64,000 nucleotides of DNA. Origin: a virus. The stretch covers positions 36,392-100,391 of the IMG/VR virus record IMGVR_UViG_3300020220_004354; one strand, 5' to 3'. The position numbers and the translations under genes are program-made. Shown here in pieces: positions 24,112 through 33,152 of this stretch; positions within the stretch are counted from its first letter, which is position 1, and every line of letters starts with the position of its first letter. The notes beneath the pieces were generated by a model. It saw only the letters and a list, made by a program, of their open reading frames with translations. It was not told the DNA's origin and did not search any database.

Positions 24112-26970
24112 TTATACGGCTGTTGCCGAAGTCACAATGCCGCCAGCAGCCAAGACCTCTTCAGCAGAGAAGCTCGCTCCTGTTCGGAGAACCACAAGGT
24201 TCAGCACGATAAATTCAACGGCTCGCGTTGGCTTCAGGAAGACCGAAACCCACAACTCGTTCCGGTCAATTCTTTCCGGCGTGTTGTTCGTTTCGTCCAC
24301 GACGACATTGAAAGCCGTCAGACCACGACGAGCTTGGATGTCAGAAAGGAATGGGTCAACCGTCGCCTTGACCTGTCTCCAAAGAATTCTGTCGTTTGGC
24401 TCAAAGATGAAGTTTCTGAGCAAGCGAACCAAATTCTTCTTCACATAGATCAAGAGCATTCTGACGTTTACACGATTTAGAGCCGACTGAGATCTTTGGA
24501 GAGTTCTCTGACCCCAGACCGTGATTCCGTCTTGCGGGAACTTTACAATCGGGTTAACCGAATTGCCAGAACCGTATAGCAAGTCGCGTTCGCCCTGTGT
24601 CGGTGAGTATTCGACATCGAGTGCGGTGAGCAATCGACCACGGCGAAGACCGGCAGGAGCGAACCATTGCTCTGCTTCGCGAGCGGTTCGCGAGAAGACC
24701 GCCGAAATGTGTCCAGACGGCGGAATCCAAAGTTCATCGGCAGTGAACTGATCGAACACCCGAATCCAGCCCCAGTACAATGCACCGTAGCTGCTGTTGA
24801 TCGCTGCTTGGAGATCAGAAAGGAGCATACCGTTGTGCCAATCGACAACTTGTTGCGGTCGGAGGCCGAACGGTGGGTCAACGATGTAAAGCACGTCACC
24901 ACGGCTTTCGCACATTTGCAATGCCGTTCCGATGACAGCCCCAGTTGAGAATCCGGGTGTGAGCAACAGGTTGATATCCAGCGTTTCAGGATTCTGAAAT
25001 GCGTAGATTCCAGAACTGATGGCGGGATTACCAATCACCGCAGCATCCAATTCGCTAGAAAATGCTGGATCGGTCGGAATACCGTTTTCCTGACCTTGGT
25101 ATTCTTTCTCATTGAGTTGCGACGGCTGCCGCACTTCAAATGTTGAGAGATCATTGACGTTGTTGTTCAAGAACGCCGGACGTTCTTCCCAGTTCATGTA
25201 GGCGTTACCGTTGGTTCCGCCATATTCAGTTCCTGCATTGATGACGTTGGCGATGTACCGATCGATTCGTTTATCGAATGACAGGTCTTCAACAATATCA
25301 ACAACTTGCTTGTTCGCGTCTTTGATGGTCAGCTTGTACCGACCAGCGGAGTCACCCAATCCTTCGGTGAACAGTTCCAAGGTGGCAGAGGCACCCTCGA
25401 CCCATGTTCCGGGGCTAGGAGCGACCAGCCATCCTACGATATTCTGGAAGTAGGCTGTATCAGCCGCACAATCAGCACCAAATGGATCAGTTTCGCAGGA
25501 CAATGGCGTTGCGGCGGTAACTTCGCCAGAATTTGGTAAGGTCAACCGATTGTCGTTGAAGCCACGGTAGGCCCGCTTGTACGGATATGGAATGTTCAAT
25601 TCTTCCGCAAACCGCAATGTTTTGAGGTTAGAGAAGCTGGCCTGCATATGGAGTGTATCAAACTGATGCCCCGGTGATGTGACAATCACTACGTGGGTGT
25701 TGCCGCCCGGAACGGTCAATTCAAACGAATCCCAAATAACGTCGCCTGCGACGATACCAGCCAGATCAATGACATTCGCAATGGCAGCAGCAGTCTGGCC
25801 CAGACCAACAGGCACATTGAATTCGATGGTCTTTGTTGCGGATTGGCCAATAGCATTGATCTTGACGCGGTTATTTTGCGTGGTGATCGCATATAGGCCA
25901 GCATCGAGACCAAGCAAGTACGAGCGGGGAATATCCCATGCATATTGTTGACTTCCGACTTCCTGCGCCCACGCACTGGTAGTTATAATTTGAATGCGTT
26001 CGCCAGCGGTGGTCGTTCGCAATTGCGGGATAACGGTATCGCCGTCTTCCAGCGTGTATTCGACCATCAAGTAATCTTCACCACCAGCAACAATCACCGC
26101 ATTGAACGCGGCAACAAAGTCGTCAACTGTGGTGTACGATGCAATCGGCATCTGGTAGACAGTCGCCGAACCACCTTCAACGGACACCGAGAACGAACGG
26201 TTATTTGGCTGCACCGTGAAAGTGAAGGTGTCGTTTTCGTCCAAAACGCCAGATGTGACGTTCACTCGAACCGACAAACCATCACCAATCGGAATCCATT
26301 CAGAGATTCCATCATCGTTGCCGTCTTCGAGCGTGCCTTCGGCAACAACCTCACCGTCACTATTTCGAATAACTTGGAATGCGGCACCTTGAACTGATGC
26401 AAATGCCGAAGCGTCGGGTGCCGACGCGATAATCATGACGTAAGAGTCATCGATCTCGCCGGTATAGGTCCCAAGGGTGTTGAGAGTGGCGTTAGTTGGA
26501 CCGTGTGTGCCGGACACATCAACATCGTTGTATTCGATATTAGCTACGTCAGCGTTATGGAACGTTACGGGGCTATCCGCAGAAATTTGGCGAAGATTGA
26601 TACGACCGTAATCAATGCCAGTGAAAAGAGGAATTCGTCCCCAGCCTTTCCCACGACCGCCAGAGGTGTCGATACAGATGTCAGATAGTTCATCTGGTTG
26701 CCCGTCTTCACATTCAACACCGACCCGCATAACGTAGCACTGATTACCTTCTTCCAAGAAGGCAAGCACTGCGTACATCAAATAACTTTCGGGGAACGGT
26801 TCGCCGAATGTTTCGAGGGCTTGTTGAGAATTGGATATAAACAACGGCTGATTCATTGCCCCTTTCTTGGCAGTACCAATGAATGCTGGCCGAAGTGGAC
26901 CCACTGCCGTTGGCAACACGCTCAGATCGATTTCTCGCGGGAAAACGCCCGGACTTAAGTATACTGGCAT
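24112..26970 (-). CDS. Tail sheath protein (gp18-like), long form
   Basis: A protein of 952 residues, well above the usual 480-660. The N-terminal start (PVYLSPGVFPREIDLS) and the C-terminal 270 residues (with GITVWGQRTLQ, LIYVKKNLVRLLRNFIFEPND and the final helix-strand) are the conserved sheath domains that form the contractile lattice. Between residues about 130 and 640 lie beta-rich insertion domains with Ig-like character. The protein contracts on host contact to drive the tube through the envelope. Base composition here is more GC-rich and codon use more regular than in neighbours, as expected for a highly expressed virion gene. Confidence 0.95.
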   Translation of the reverse strand: MPVYLSPGVFPREIDLSVLPTAVGPLRPAFIGTAKKGAMNQPLFISNSQQALETFGEPFPESYLMYAVLAFLEEGNQCYVMRVGVECEDGQPDELSDICIDTSGGRGKGWGRIPLFTGIDYGRINLRQISADSPVTFHNADVANIEYNDVDVSGTHGPTNATLNTLGTYTGEIDDSYVMIIASAPDASAFASVQGAAFQVIRNSDGEVVAEGTLEDGNDDGISEWIPIGDGLSVRVNVTSGVLDENDTFTFTVQPNNRSFSVSVEGGSATVYQMPIASYTTVDDFVAAFNAVIVAGGEDYLMVEYTLEDGDTVIPQLRTTTAGERIQIITTSAWAQEVGSQQYAWDIPRSYLLGLDAGLYAITTQNNRVKINAIGQSATKTIEFNVPVGLGQTAAAIANVIDLAGIVAGDVIWDSFELTVPGGNTHVVIVTSPGHQFDTLHMQASFSNLKTLRFAEELNIPYPYKRAYRGFNDNRLTLPNSGEVTAATPLSCETDPFGADCAADTAYFQNIVGWLVAPSPGTWVEGASATLELFTEGLGDSAGRYKLTIKDANKQVVDIVEDLSFDKRIDRYIANVINAGTEYGGTNGNAYMNWEERPAFLNNNVNDLSTFEVRQPSQLNEKEYQGQENGIPTDPAFSSELDAAVIGNPAISSGIYAFQNPETLDINLLLTPGFSTGAVIGTALQMCESRGDVLYIVDPPFGLRPQQVVDWHNGMLLSDLQAAINSSYGALYWGWIRVFDQFTADELWIPPSGHISAVFSRTAREAEQWFAPAGLRRGRLLTALDVEYSPTQGERDLLYGSGNSVNPIVKFPQDGITVWGQRTLQRSQSALNRVNVRMLLIYVKKNLVRLLRNFIFEPNDRILWRQVKATVDPFLSDIQARRGLTAFNVVVDETNNTPERIDRNELWVSVFLKPTRAVEFIVLNLVVLRTGASFSAEEVLAAGGIVTSATAV

Positions 26971-27024
26971 CTGTCATACTCCATCTGTCGTTTATCGACT
27001 TTGACGTATTTTTTCTCGGAGCGT

Positions 27025-27273
27025 TCAGGAAGCTACTAATTCTTCAGCAACTTCGCTGTCATAGACGACTTTGATCATCCCACGCTTCTGTAGGTTTTCA
27101 ATTTGATCCCGCCGCAGATGGCTCTTTGGGAGAAGCACATCTTTACCAGGATCGAGTCGCACTTGTTGTTCACTTGTGAAAAAGTCAGCACCGGGTGCAC
27201 GAGCCTGAAGCGGTATCATTTGCCGCGAATTGTTGTAAATTCGCACAACATGTGATTTTTTCTTAGGTGCCAT
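27025..27273 (-). CDS. Small basic-headed hypothetical protein, paralogue of 42626-42856
   Basis: A protein of 82 residues with a basic start (MAPKKKSH). Residues 10-75 align by eye with the plus-strand protein at 42626-42856: YNNSRQMIPLQ with TNVSKQVVPIL, LDPGKD with IAPGAE, and a final QIENLQKRGMIKVV with QLEQLRHLGLLTYV. It lies between the tail terminator and the sheath gene, so a virion role is plausible. No known family. Confidence 0.75.
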   Translation of the reverse strand: MAPKKKSHVVRIYNNSRQMIPLQARAPGADFFTSEQQVRLDPGKDVLLPKSHLRRDQIENLQKRGMIKVVYDSEVAEELVAS

Positions 27274-27294
27274 TAGGTTGTCTCCGTGTATGTC

Positions 27295-28170
27295 TTATGG
27301 GGCTACGATCTCACGTGCTTTGTTCGGATCTTGAATCGGTTCAAACCACTGATTACTGCTTGTTGAACTCCCAAGCCCTGCAAGTAGCACCTCACCTAAT
27401 TTTTCCTTGAGTAAGGCTACTCTACCAAGCACGGTCGGAACAATCTTCTCCGGCAATGGCAACCAAGCTTCTGCCGTAGTTGATATTTCATAACGTACAT
27501 TTGCATGCTGGTCAAATCCTGTTTCCTTATCACTCGCATCCGTACATCCACCATATCGTAGTTGCACGTTGCCCTCGATTTTCCCGTCGAACATCCTGAA
27601 TTCAGCGAGAGGGTTGAAACGAGTCAATATCTGATATAGGATATATTCAGCGTCTCGCTTCCGTTCCGTCCAAATGATCAATTTATACTCAACCAAGAAC
27701 GGGACAGGCCGAAAAATTTTAGCAGCCATATTGCCGCGACGACTCAGATAGCGAGCAGTCATAGCATGATATGCAGGGCTAAATTTCTCTGGATTGAATT
27801 CGTGACCTTCACGGCTGATCGCCGCCAAAGGCAATCGGGCACGCCCCTCCTTCAGATCATCAGCCCAGATCAGCAGGCTCTTATCACCACCGGCAACCTT
27901 TACACGCATAAAGCGGTATGAGTCTTTGGTCGGGACCCGAATCCCACACCAATATTGCTTCATAGCAGAATCAAGAGACCAAAATCCTGGCTGTAGAAAT
28001 TCTTCGAGATGATTTGGATATGTCTGTAGGTCAGATCCGTCTAGCGGGGTTCGTCCGCTTTCAGCATGACTTAGTTGCCGTACAGCCGGTATCTCTTTTA
28101 AGCCAAACGGCAACGATTGCGTCGCCGAGCCTTTAACAGAGAAATCGTTATCAAAATTGTAAACCGGCAT
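27295..28170 (-). CDS. Tail terminator / sheath stabiliser, gp15-like
   Basis: A protein of 291 residues. The middle segment PVPFLVEYKLIIWTERKRDA then YILYQILTRFNPLAEFRM, and the later VRYEISTTAEAWLPLPEKI, follow the same plan as T4 gp15 (IYELSIFTRYEDD, then a membrane-distal strand and a Pro-rich end). Gp15 forms a hexameric ring that ends the tube and sheath and joins the neck. The gene sits between neck genes and the sheath gene, which fits. The match is by pattern, not by overall identity. Confidence 0.7.
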   Translation of the reverse strand: MPVYNFDNDFSVKGSATQSLPFGLKEIPAVRQLSHAESGRTPLDGSDLQTYPNHLEEFLQPGFWSLDSAMKQYWCGIRVPTKDSYRFMRVKVAGGDKSLLIWADDLKEGRARLPLAAISREGHEFNPEKFSPAYHAMTARYLSRRGNMAAKIFRPVPFLVEYKLIIWTERKRDAEYILYQILTRFNPLAEFRMFDGKIEGNVQLRYGGCTDASDKETGFDQHANVRYEISTTAEAWLPLPEKIVPTVLGRVALLKEKLGEVLLAGLGSSTSSNQWFEPIQDPNKAREIVAP

Positions 28171-28171
28171 C

Positions 28172-28465
28172 TTATTCTCTCATGGTTGCGAGCAAGTTTG
28201 ATGGGTTTTTTAACCCTTGCATCGTTATTCGCACTTTGTCGGATGTGCTATCAAGCTCCTCCTTATCAGCAAGCTGAATTTTTCCAATAAGCACAGCCGA
28301 TATCGAGTCACCTCGAATAGATTTTCCGGTATATTGCAGCTTAAGACCAGGAACAGTTTCTGCGATCAATGCAGAGATCCCTGATGCAATCATATTCATA
28401 AAGCGATGGTTTGATACTCGAAATCCTTCGTCAGCCATCTGCAATTGTGATTTAGTCTTGTTCAT
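28172..28465 (-). CDS. Small hypothetical protein in neck region
   Basis: A protein of 97 residues overlapping the upstream neck gene by four bases (ATGA) and ending one base before the next start. An N-terminal helix (residues 20-40) precedes a beta-rich part. No known family. The coupled position suggests a small neck or tail-completion part. Confidence 0.72.
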   Translation of the reverse strand: MNKTKSQLQMADEGFRVSNHRFMNMIASGISALIAETVPGLKLQYTGKSIRGDSISAVLIGKIQLADKEELDSTSDKVRITMQGLKNPSNLLATMRE

Positions 28466-29082
28466 AACGATTCCCTATATTGACCACCAGATTGAATCTG
28501 TTCTTCATCCGGCATATCAGCCTCGGGACGAACGGTGACATCGGCAGTGAGCAATTCTATCTGGCATGTGAAATATAACCAGATATATCTAAAATTACCA
28601 CTGGGTGTCGCATTCAAGATGCGGTAATTTTTTGGGCTTATTGGCACAGCATTGAACGGCAATTGAATAACATCACCGGCTCTAAGCATACGCTCACCAA
28701 GCAAGTTATAAATCTGTCGGTGACTGAAGACAATTTCCGTTTTGTTGGTAGTATCGACACCCCAACGCTTCAATTCCATCTCGATCGGTTTGGGCTTAAA
28801 GAATCCCTTAGTCAGCATCGGTGCCCAATAGGTCGGGTCCGCATCTTCATCCCAAACCGTATCATAATCACTGTTCTCAGTACGAACATATACCTTAACC
28901 TCCGCCCCACTAACATTTATCATTTCGTCGGCTAATCGCCGAGCCAATTTGATGTCAGCAGATTCGGGATCATGTAATGCTATAGGAGTATGTCGTTGGT
29001 CAACATCAGAGCGAAAGCTTTCGTGTACTGAGTCGAAAGCCTCGTCGCCAACGCCTTGTGAAATTCCAAATCTATGAATCAT
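28462..29082 (-). CDS. Neck protein, gp14-like
   Basis: A protein of 206 residues; the ATG at 29082 has GAGGA seven bases before it and is preferred to a longer reading. It shows the plan of T4-type neck gp14: VKVYVRTENSDYD then a FFKPKPIEMELKRWGVDTT segment and MLRAGDVIQLPFN, ending with beta strands. Gp14 with gp13 closes the head and makes the site for tail attachment. Order (gp13-like, small genes, gp14-like, gp15-like, sheath, tube) matches T4-like late operons. Confidence 0.72.
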   Translation of the reverse strand: MIHRFGISQGVGDEAFDSVHESFRSDVDQRHTPIALHDPESADIKLARRLADEMINVSGAEVKVYVRTENSDYDTVWDEDADPTYWAPMLTKGFFKPKPIEMELKRWGVDTTNKTEIVFSHRQIYNLLGERMLRAGDVIQLPFNAVPISPKNYRILNATPSGNFRYIWLYFTCQIELLTADVTVRPEADMPDEEQIQSGGQYRESL

Positions 29083-29126
29083 ACCGTGTCCTCTACGATA
29101 TGTTTGTGATAAGGCAAGCCAACCGA

Positions 29127-29219
29127 TTATACTGTTATTACCCACCAATTGTTATCGCGTATATCCACATTCAAATCAGGGTCTTCAGTTATTAATCTAG
29201 CGATTTCTTCTGGATTCAT
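29127..29219 (-). CDS. Very small protein (30 residues) between neck genes
   Basis: An ATG at 29219 overlaps the stop of the preceding gene as ATGA and opens a frame of 30 codons (MNPEEIARLI ... WWVITV) ending with TAA at 29127. The tight overlap, sensible composition and filling of an otherwise empty 130-base gap support a real gene too short for usual gene callers. Function unknown. Confidence 0.5.
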   Translation of the reverse strand: MNPEEIARLITEDPDLNVDIRDNNWWVITV

Positions 29220-29707
29220 GTCTTCTCAGCCCATGGTGGTACCGGTGGTAATACACCGCCAGCAGCAGGAAATGACCCTTCTTCTTGATATGGGTCTTGC
29301 GGTGGTGGTTCAACGTCCATGAAATCTGGAGATGGGCAGTAGCCCATGCCTATTAAATCGCATCTATCGAATTCTGATTCCACAGGCAATTCAGATCCAG
29401 GAATATTACGCAATATATTATAATAATCAGGATACGGTACACATGGGCATGTTGGGTCTATTGGAGGCAGCACGAACCACTTCTGCCGCACGCCTTTGTT
29501 GAAATTGAATCCGATCTTAACAGATGAACCGGGAATAGCAGCCAACGCATCATCTAAATCGACTAATGCGTTTTTGCAGCCTTGTCTAGATGCCATGTAT
29601 GCGGATAACGTTCGCGACGACAACGCGGATGAAGGTTCGCATCCCGGAACCAAAACTTTGTTGCTTCCGCGAATTTCTAATTGATATTGGTGTGTACCCG
29701 CACCCAT
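29216..29707 (-). CDS. Hypothetical protein in neck region
   Basis: A protein of 163 residues with five or more Cys, a Cys-Pro-Cys motif (PTCPCVPYPD) and a Pro-rich acidic C-terminal 45 residues. The N-terminal 80 residues look alpha/beta with an amphipathic helix. No family recognised. It sits four bases after the gp13-like gene. Confidence 0.7.
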   Translation of the reverse strand: MGAGTHQYQLEIRGSNKVLVPGCEPSSALSSRTLSAYMASRQGCKNALVDLDDALAAIPGSSVKIGFNFNKGVRQKWFVLPPIDPTCPCVPYPDYYNILRNIPGSELPVESEFDRCDLIGMGYCPSPDFMDVEPPPQDPYQEEGSFPAAGGVLPPVPPWAEKT

Positions 29708-29711
29708 GTGA

Positions 29712-30494
29712 TCACCACATATGTGGACCTAATGGTTCACCTAATTCGATGGCTCGTTTGACGATTTCTTCTTTCATTTTTTCGCCTTCTTGAACCAGAT
29801 CCGATCCATCATAATTAATCGAGCCACCATCTGGTGTCGGCATACCGGCTACTTTTCTTCTTGCACTACCAACAGCAATCTTAGCTTCTGCCAGCATCAT
29901 ATCATAACAGATAGCTCTGGCCTGTGGACTGCGAAAATGATTCACGACCGGAATGTACAACACAACAACCGGGAATGCACCTTTTGGAGTTGGGTATAAT
30001 CGGATCAATTGATCTTTTGCCGACAATTGATCGTCTGTGACGTTGCTTGTGCCTTCTCCGATTACTTCCCAATGCCCTTCAGTCCCCAAAATCTTCTGGC
30101 TAAATTTGCGATATGACTGTAGTAAATGATAGTCAGACAGAACATTTTGGGCACCAGAAATGTTGCCAATATTGAATAAGAAACTTCCCGCACCAAAGAC
30201 ATCATCAATGCGGGTCGTTACTGGGTCCCAATTTACAGATTGAACCCAATATGCGTCTTGCGGTAGAGGATATGTCGATCTAAGTGGAGTAGTATAAAAT
30301 ACGCCGAGCTTTTGCTCTCTTGGGAAATATCCGGCGATAAAATCGCCCGATACCTTGAAAATTGTTTCCCATTGATCTTCGGCGATTTCAACTTCGGTTA
30401 TTGGATGGCCCATCTTCGACAAGACGAATTTCTTCATAGGTTCGCTACGAACCTTGAGAACTGCCGGAAGATCCGCTGGGGCCAATATCGCCAT
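29712..30494 (-). CDS. Neck protein, gp13-like (head completion)
   Basis: A protein of 260 residues. The C-terminal region, with ICYDMMLAEAKIAVGSARRK followed by a glycine-rich GGSINYDGSDLVQEGEKMKEE segment, is the recognisable core of gp13-type head-closure proteins. The N-terminal part contains FPREQKLGVFYTTPL. GAGG lies nine bases before the ATG at 30494. Together with the gp14-like protein it should seal the portal after packaging. It overlaps the upstream small gene by 50 bases. Confidence 0.8.
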   Translation of the reverse strand: MAILAPADLPAVLKVRSEPMKKFVLSKMGHPITEVEIAEDQWETIFKVSGDFIAGYFPREQKLGVFYTTPLRSTYPLPQDAYWVQSVNWDPVTTRIDDVFGAGSFLFNIGNISGAQNVLSDYHLLQSYRKFSQKILGTEGHWEVIGEGTSNVTDDQLSAKDQLIRLYPTPKGAFPVVVLYIPVVNHFRSPQARAICYDMMLAEAKIAVGSARRKVAGMPTPDGGSINYDGSDLVQEGEKMKEEIVKRAIELGEPLGPHMW

Positions 30495-30663
30495 CGTTAT
30501 GCCTCGATTGCCTCAATAATGTAATCAAACCAGGGTCGTTATCTATTTCTATGTTTGGTCTTATAAGCCTGATGAGATTTATTACTTCATCGGGGGTCAA
30601 TTCACGACCGTGAGAGGCAGCGATTTGACGAATATGTAATACGTCTTCTCGTGCCATTCGCAT
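30445..30663 (-). CDS. Small helical hypothetical protein
   Basis: A protein of 72 residues. Residues 1-45 are amphipathic helices (REDVLHIRQIAASHGREL, then DEVINLIRLIRP); the last 17 residues, which overlap the gp13-like start region, are Gly/Ser low complexity. It is nine bases after the 177-residue gene. No known family. Confidence 0.62.
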   Translation of the reverse strand: MRMAREDVLHIRQIAASHGRELTPDEVINLIRLIRPNIEIDNDPGLITLLRQSRHNDGDIGPSGSSGSSQGS

Positions 30664-30672
30664 ATTGACCTC

Positions 30673-31206
30673 TTATATCGGGAAATGATAACCACGATCC
30701 CCATACATCACACCAGAATATTCGAGGCGGAAAATGTTGAATGTGACGCCGCCCGGCAGAGTAGTTGTGATGGCTCCCTCCAATGCGGTCTTAAGGGCCT
30801 TGACCTCGTTCACAACAGTCGTCACTGGGACTGAATCCCAAGAATGTGCACTCGGACCATTTAGAACTTCACCAGCGTGAATTCTTTCGAGTTCTGGATA
30901 TGGTTGAATATTTTGGGCACTAGAATTATAAAACCCAGTGATCTGTAATTGTGCTGGGGTTTCACCAAATTGTGGCTTCACAGCACAACCATGGACCAGC
31001 CCGCTGTTCCCTCCGCGATCGGTGCCTCCGAAAGAACGGTGCTGTCCACCACCGGGCTGAGCAATATTAATAGTGTCGGGTACGAGCGTTTCCAAGCCCT
31101 CGTAGGCGAGATGTGCGATTTTCTGCATATCTCGCACGTGAGCAAATCGCTTGTTCGGATTTGCAGGAATGATCTTAATATGGACGGTGAATGGAACCCA
31201 TTTCAT
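30673..31206 (-). CDS. Hypothetical protein, probable head-neck or tail completion part
   Basis: A protein of 177 residues. N-terminal MKWVPFTVHIKI reads as a beta strand, then a helix and a loop-rich glycine centre (GGGQHRSFGGTDRGG). The C-terminal half has YPELERIHAGEVL and FNIFRLEYSG. No family recognised; it starts the neck gene run. Confidence 0.7.
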   Translation of the reverse strand: MKWVPFTVHIKIIPANPNKRFAHVRDMQKIAHLAYEGLETLVPDTINIAQPGGGQHRSFGGTDRGGNSGLVHGCAVKPQFGETPAQLQITGFYNSSAQNIQPYPELERIHAGEVLNGPSAHSWDSVPVTTVVNEVKALKTALEGAITTTLPGGVTFNIFRLEYSGVMYGDRGYHFPI

Positions 31207-31242
31207 GGCGGTTGTCCTCCTAGCATATTTTTGCTAGATGGA

Positions 31243-31731
31243 TCACTCTACTATAACTCCATCAATATCACGGAAATTGATTGGATATTGCCATTCCTCG
31301 TTGCGAGTCGTCACCTCGCCCTCTTTCCGGAAATCACCCATCTCAATGCGGAGATCGCTTTCATACACAAAAACGACGTGGGTGTCACCAGATAAGGAAC
31401 GCCATCCAAAAATGTGAATCACTTCGATGATGTTTTCGCCTATACGCAATGCTGTGCGGCGGCGATAGAACGGCATCTGGCCTTTGCGATATTCTTGTGC
31501 TATTACGACTTTACCGGATTTATCCCGAAGCTGCAGTATCCAGAGACGTTTGTGATCGATCAATTCAGATGAATTGTCTAGCTCACTGGTACGTTGAGCA
31601 AACGTGACCCCATCTCGATACTTGACCGCCCATGTGAGCTTATAATCGTAGCCTTCGGTCGTAGCCGCTGGCGGTGTGGCTGGTGCCGATGGATCATCGA
31701 GCCATCGCGGTGCATTTGGTGCAGTAGACAT
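31243..31731 (-). CDS. Hypothetical protein, beta-rich
   Basis: A protein of 162 residues with a Pro/Ala-rich N-terminal 25 residues and a beta-rich body. No known family. Genes on both sides are structural or virion-associated, so a head or neck accessory role is possible. Confidence 0.7.
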   Translation of the reverse strand: MSTAPNAPRWLDDPSAPATPPAATTEGYDYKLTWAVKYRDGVTFAQRTSELDNSSELIDHKRLWILQLRDKSGKVVIAQEYRKGQMPFYRRRTALRIGENIIEVIHIFGWRSLSGDTHVVFVYESDLRIEMGDFRKEGEVTTRNEEWQYPINFRDIDGVIVE

Positions 31732-31756
31732 TGAAATCCCCCGGTCTTATATACCG

Positions 31757-32053
31757 TTAGGACTTCAGCACGACCTTTGGTAATTCCGAGTAAGCTGATA
31801 CTTCTTGCTTCGCAGCTTGTTCGCTGGCATATTCATCTTCGGTCAACATATACTCTGGGCCTACCCATAAGCAATGACCATCTTTCCCGCGACCATCGCA
31901 TGAATGTCCTCCGAAGCAGTCTTCGAATTCCATTCCAACGAGCTTTCCGGGTTCATCAGTCATGACGATGACAGTACCGAGCATCGCCTTTGGCAGACGC
32001 CGGTGGATGCACCAGAATTTATCACCTTTATTGATTGAATCTGCTTGTGTCAT
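31757..32053 (-). CDS. Small protein with CAP-Gly/KOW-like beta domain
   Basis: A protein of 98 residues. The segment LGTVIVMTDEPGKLVGMEFED, then GGHSCDGRGKDGHCLWV, resembles small SH3-like barrels of the CAP-Gly type found in several phage genomes; the resemblance is in the glycine pattern and the GHSCDG motif. Two Cys lie in the conserved loop. Function unknown. Confidence 0.68.
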   Translation of the reverse strand: MTQADSINKGDKFWCIHRRLPKAMLGTVIVMTDEPGKLVGMEFEDCFGGHSCDGRGKDGHCLWVGPEYMLTEDEYASEQAAKQEVSAYSELPKVVLKS

Positions 32054-32062
32054 GACATCCTC

Positions 32063-32611
32063 TTAGGTTTCGTCAAAGAGCCAAGTAAATGTTTCTTGTG
32101 CAGTCACGCCGGGCGATGCTGATGTTCCAACTTCGATCTGATAGACGAAAAAGTCACCGAAGTCGCCGGTTGACGGATTCGTGAGCGAGCCGGTAACAGC
32201 TTTCGGAGAACCGGATGTAAAGGTGAAGACGCTAACAGGCGTTGTCACTGTTGCATAGTTACCAGTGGTTAATTGGTTCCCCGTGTCACCGGCTGTTCCG
32301 GTTGCCTGCACATATGATGTGGCCGAATTACCAGAGCATGTAACGCCGGTACCAAAGTTGTTGGTACCATCGGTGTGCCAGCCAATATTGTCGATTGTGC
32401 CGGAAGGTGTAACCGTGGCATTCAATCGAGTGACTACCCAGAAGCTGTATTTAGTACCAGCAGCGGGAATTCTGATTGGGTTCGAGCTACCAGCGGCTGT
32501 TGCTTGGTGAGTGTCAGTCGCGTTTGCAACAGTGTTCGCGCTCTGAATAGCCGTCTTAGTTGGAGATCCCGAAGATCCCGTCCACCGGTATATTACAACT
32601 GTTGCGGGCAT
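32063..32611 (-). CDS. Probable virion decoration or fibre protein (beta-rich)
   Basis: A protein of 182 residues made almost wholly of Thr, Ser, Gly, Ala and Val with few charged residues, as in Ig-like or jelly-roll surface domains of virions. It starts MPATVVIYRW and ends with an aromatic strand (QETFTWLFDE). No signal peptide. It lies just downstream of a strong hairpin (32661-32694), so it likely has its own promoter. Confidence 0.72.
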   Translation of the reverse strand: MPATVVIYRWTGSSGSPTKTAIQSANTVANATDTHQATAAGSSNPIRIPAAGTKYSFWVVTRLNATVTPSGTIDNIGWHTDGTNNFGTGVTCSGNSATSYVQATGTAGDTGNQLTTGNYATVTTPVSVFTFTSGSPKAVTGSLTNPSTGDFGDFFVYQIEVGTSASPGVTAQETFTWLFDET

Positions 32612-32660
32612 TTATTTATCTCCAATATTGCCTAAAATAGACATATTATCTTTGTATACG

Positions 32661-32694
32661 ACACTGGCCCGGTGAGGTATCACCGGGCCAGTGT
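32661..32694 (-). terminator. Strong hairpin after 32723-33121 gene
   Basis: A perfect 15-bp stem (ACACTGGCCCGGTGA and its complement) with a four-base loop, 28 bases after the stop of the 132-residue gene on the minus strand. The bases after it are AT-rich but lack a clear T run. It is best read as a transcription terminator or an RNA-stabilising hairpin that isolates the gene at 32723-33121 from the next. Confidence 0.75.
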
Positions 32695-32722
32695 AGAACA
32701 TCCGAGGGTGTTAAACGACTGA

Positions 32723-33121
32723 TTACAGGTCAGCCGTCAGATCGCGAGCATCCTGGTGAAGATCACCAGTGAGGCCGGCTTCGGTGTGGGTGATGAACTT
32801 GTCGTGACCAACCTGGAATGCGAAGTCCACACTCGCCATATTGGTCTGAGCATTCGCAAACGACACCTGACTCTTGAGTCCGATGACGATTGGAAAACCA
32901 CGACTGGCGTTGTGACGAGCTTCGCCCATGTATGGCGACATGTCCATCGTATTCGTGTCGCGAGATTTGACCTCGACGAGGATCTCTTCGGCAGGCACAC
33001 TCATGACCAATGGCCGGAGTCGCTTGATCAAAGCGGCCACAGATTCATGTCTGTGCATTTGCCGGAAGGATCGAACTGTCCGGAACACCTTGATCTCGGT
33101 GTTAGCTGGTTGAGCAGCCAT
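32723..33121 (-). CDS. Probable abundant virion protein, unknown
   Basis: A protein of 132 residues. The AAGGAGG site directly before the ATG, regular codon use, a leader hairpin (33153-33174) and the strong downstream hairpin mark it as a single, highly expressed transcription unit. The sequence is mixed alpha/beta (FRQMHRHESVAALIKRLRPL, then GFPIVIGLKSQVSF) and ends with an acidic, Thr-rich tail. No family recognised; a capsid decoration or scaffold-like part is a guess from expression signals. Confidence 0.78.
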   Translation of the reverse strand: MAAQPANTEIKVFRTVRSFRQMHRHESVAALIKRLRPLVMSVPAEEILVEVKSRDTNTMDMSPYMGEARHNASRGFPIVIGLKSQVSFANAQTNMASVDFAFQVGHDKFITHTEAGLTGDLHQDARDLTADL

Positions 33122-33152
33122 TGCACTATCCTCCTTATGGGACCAATTACCT

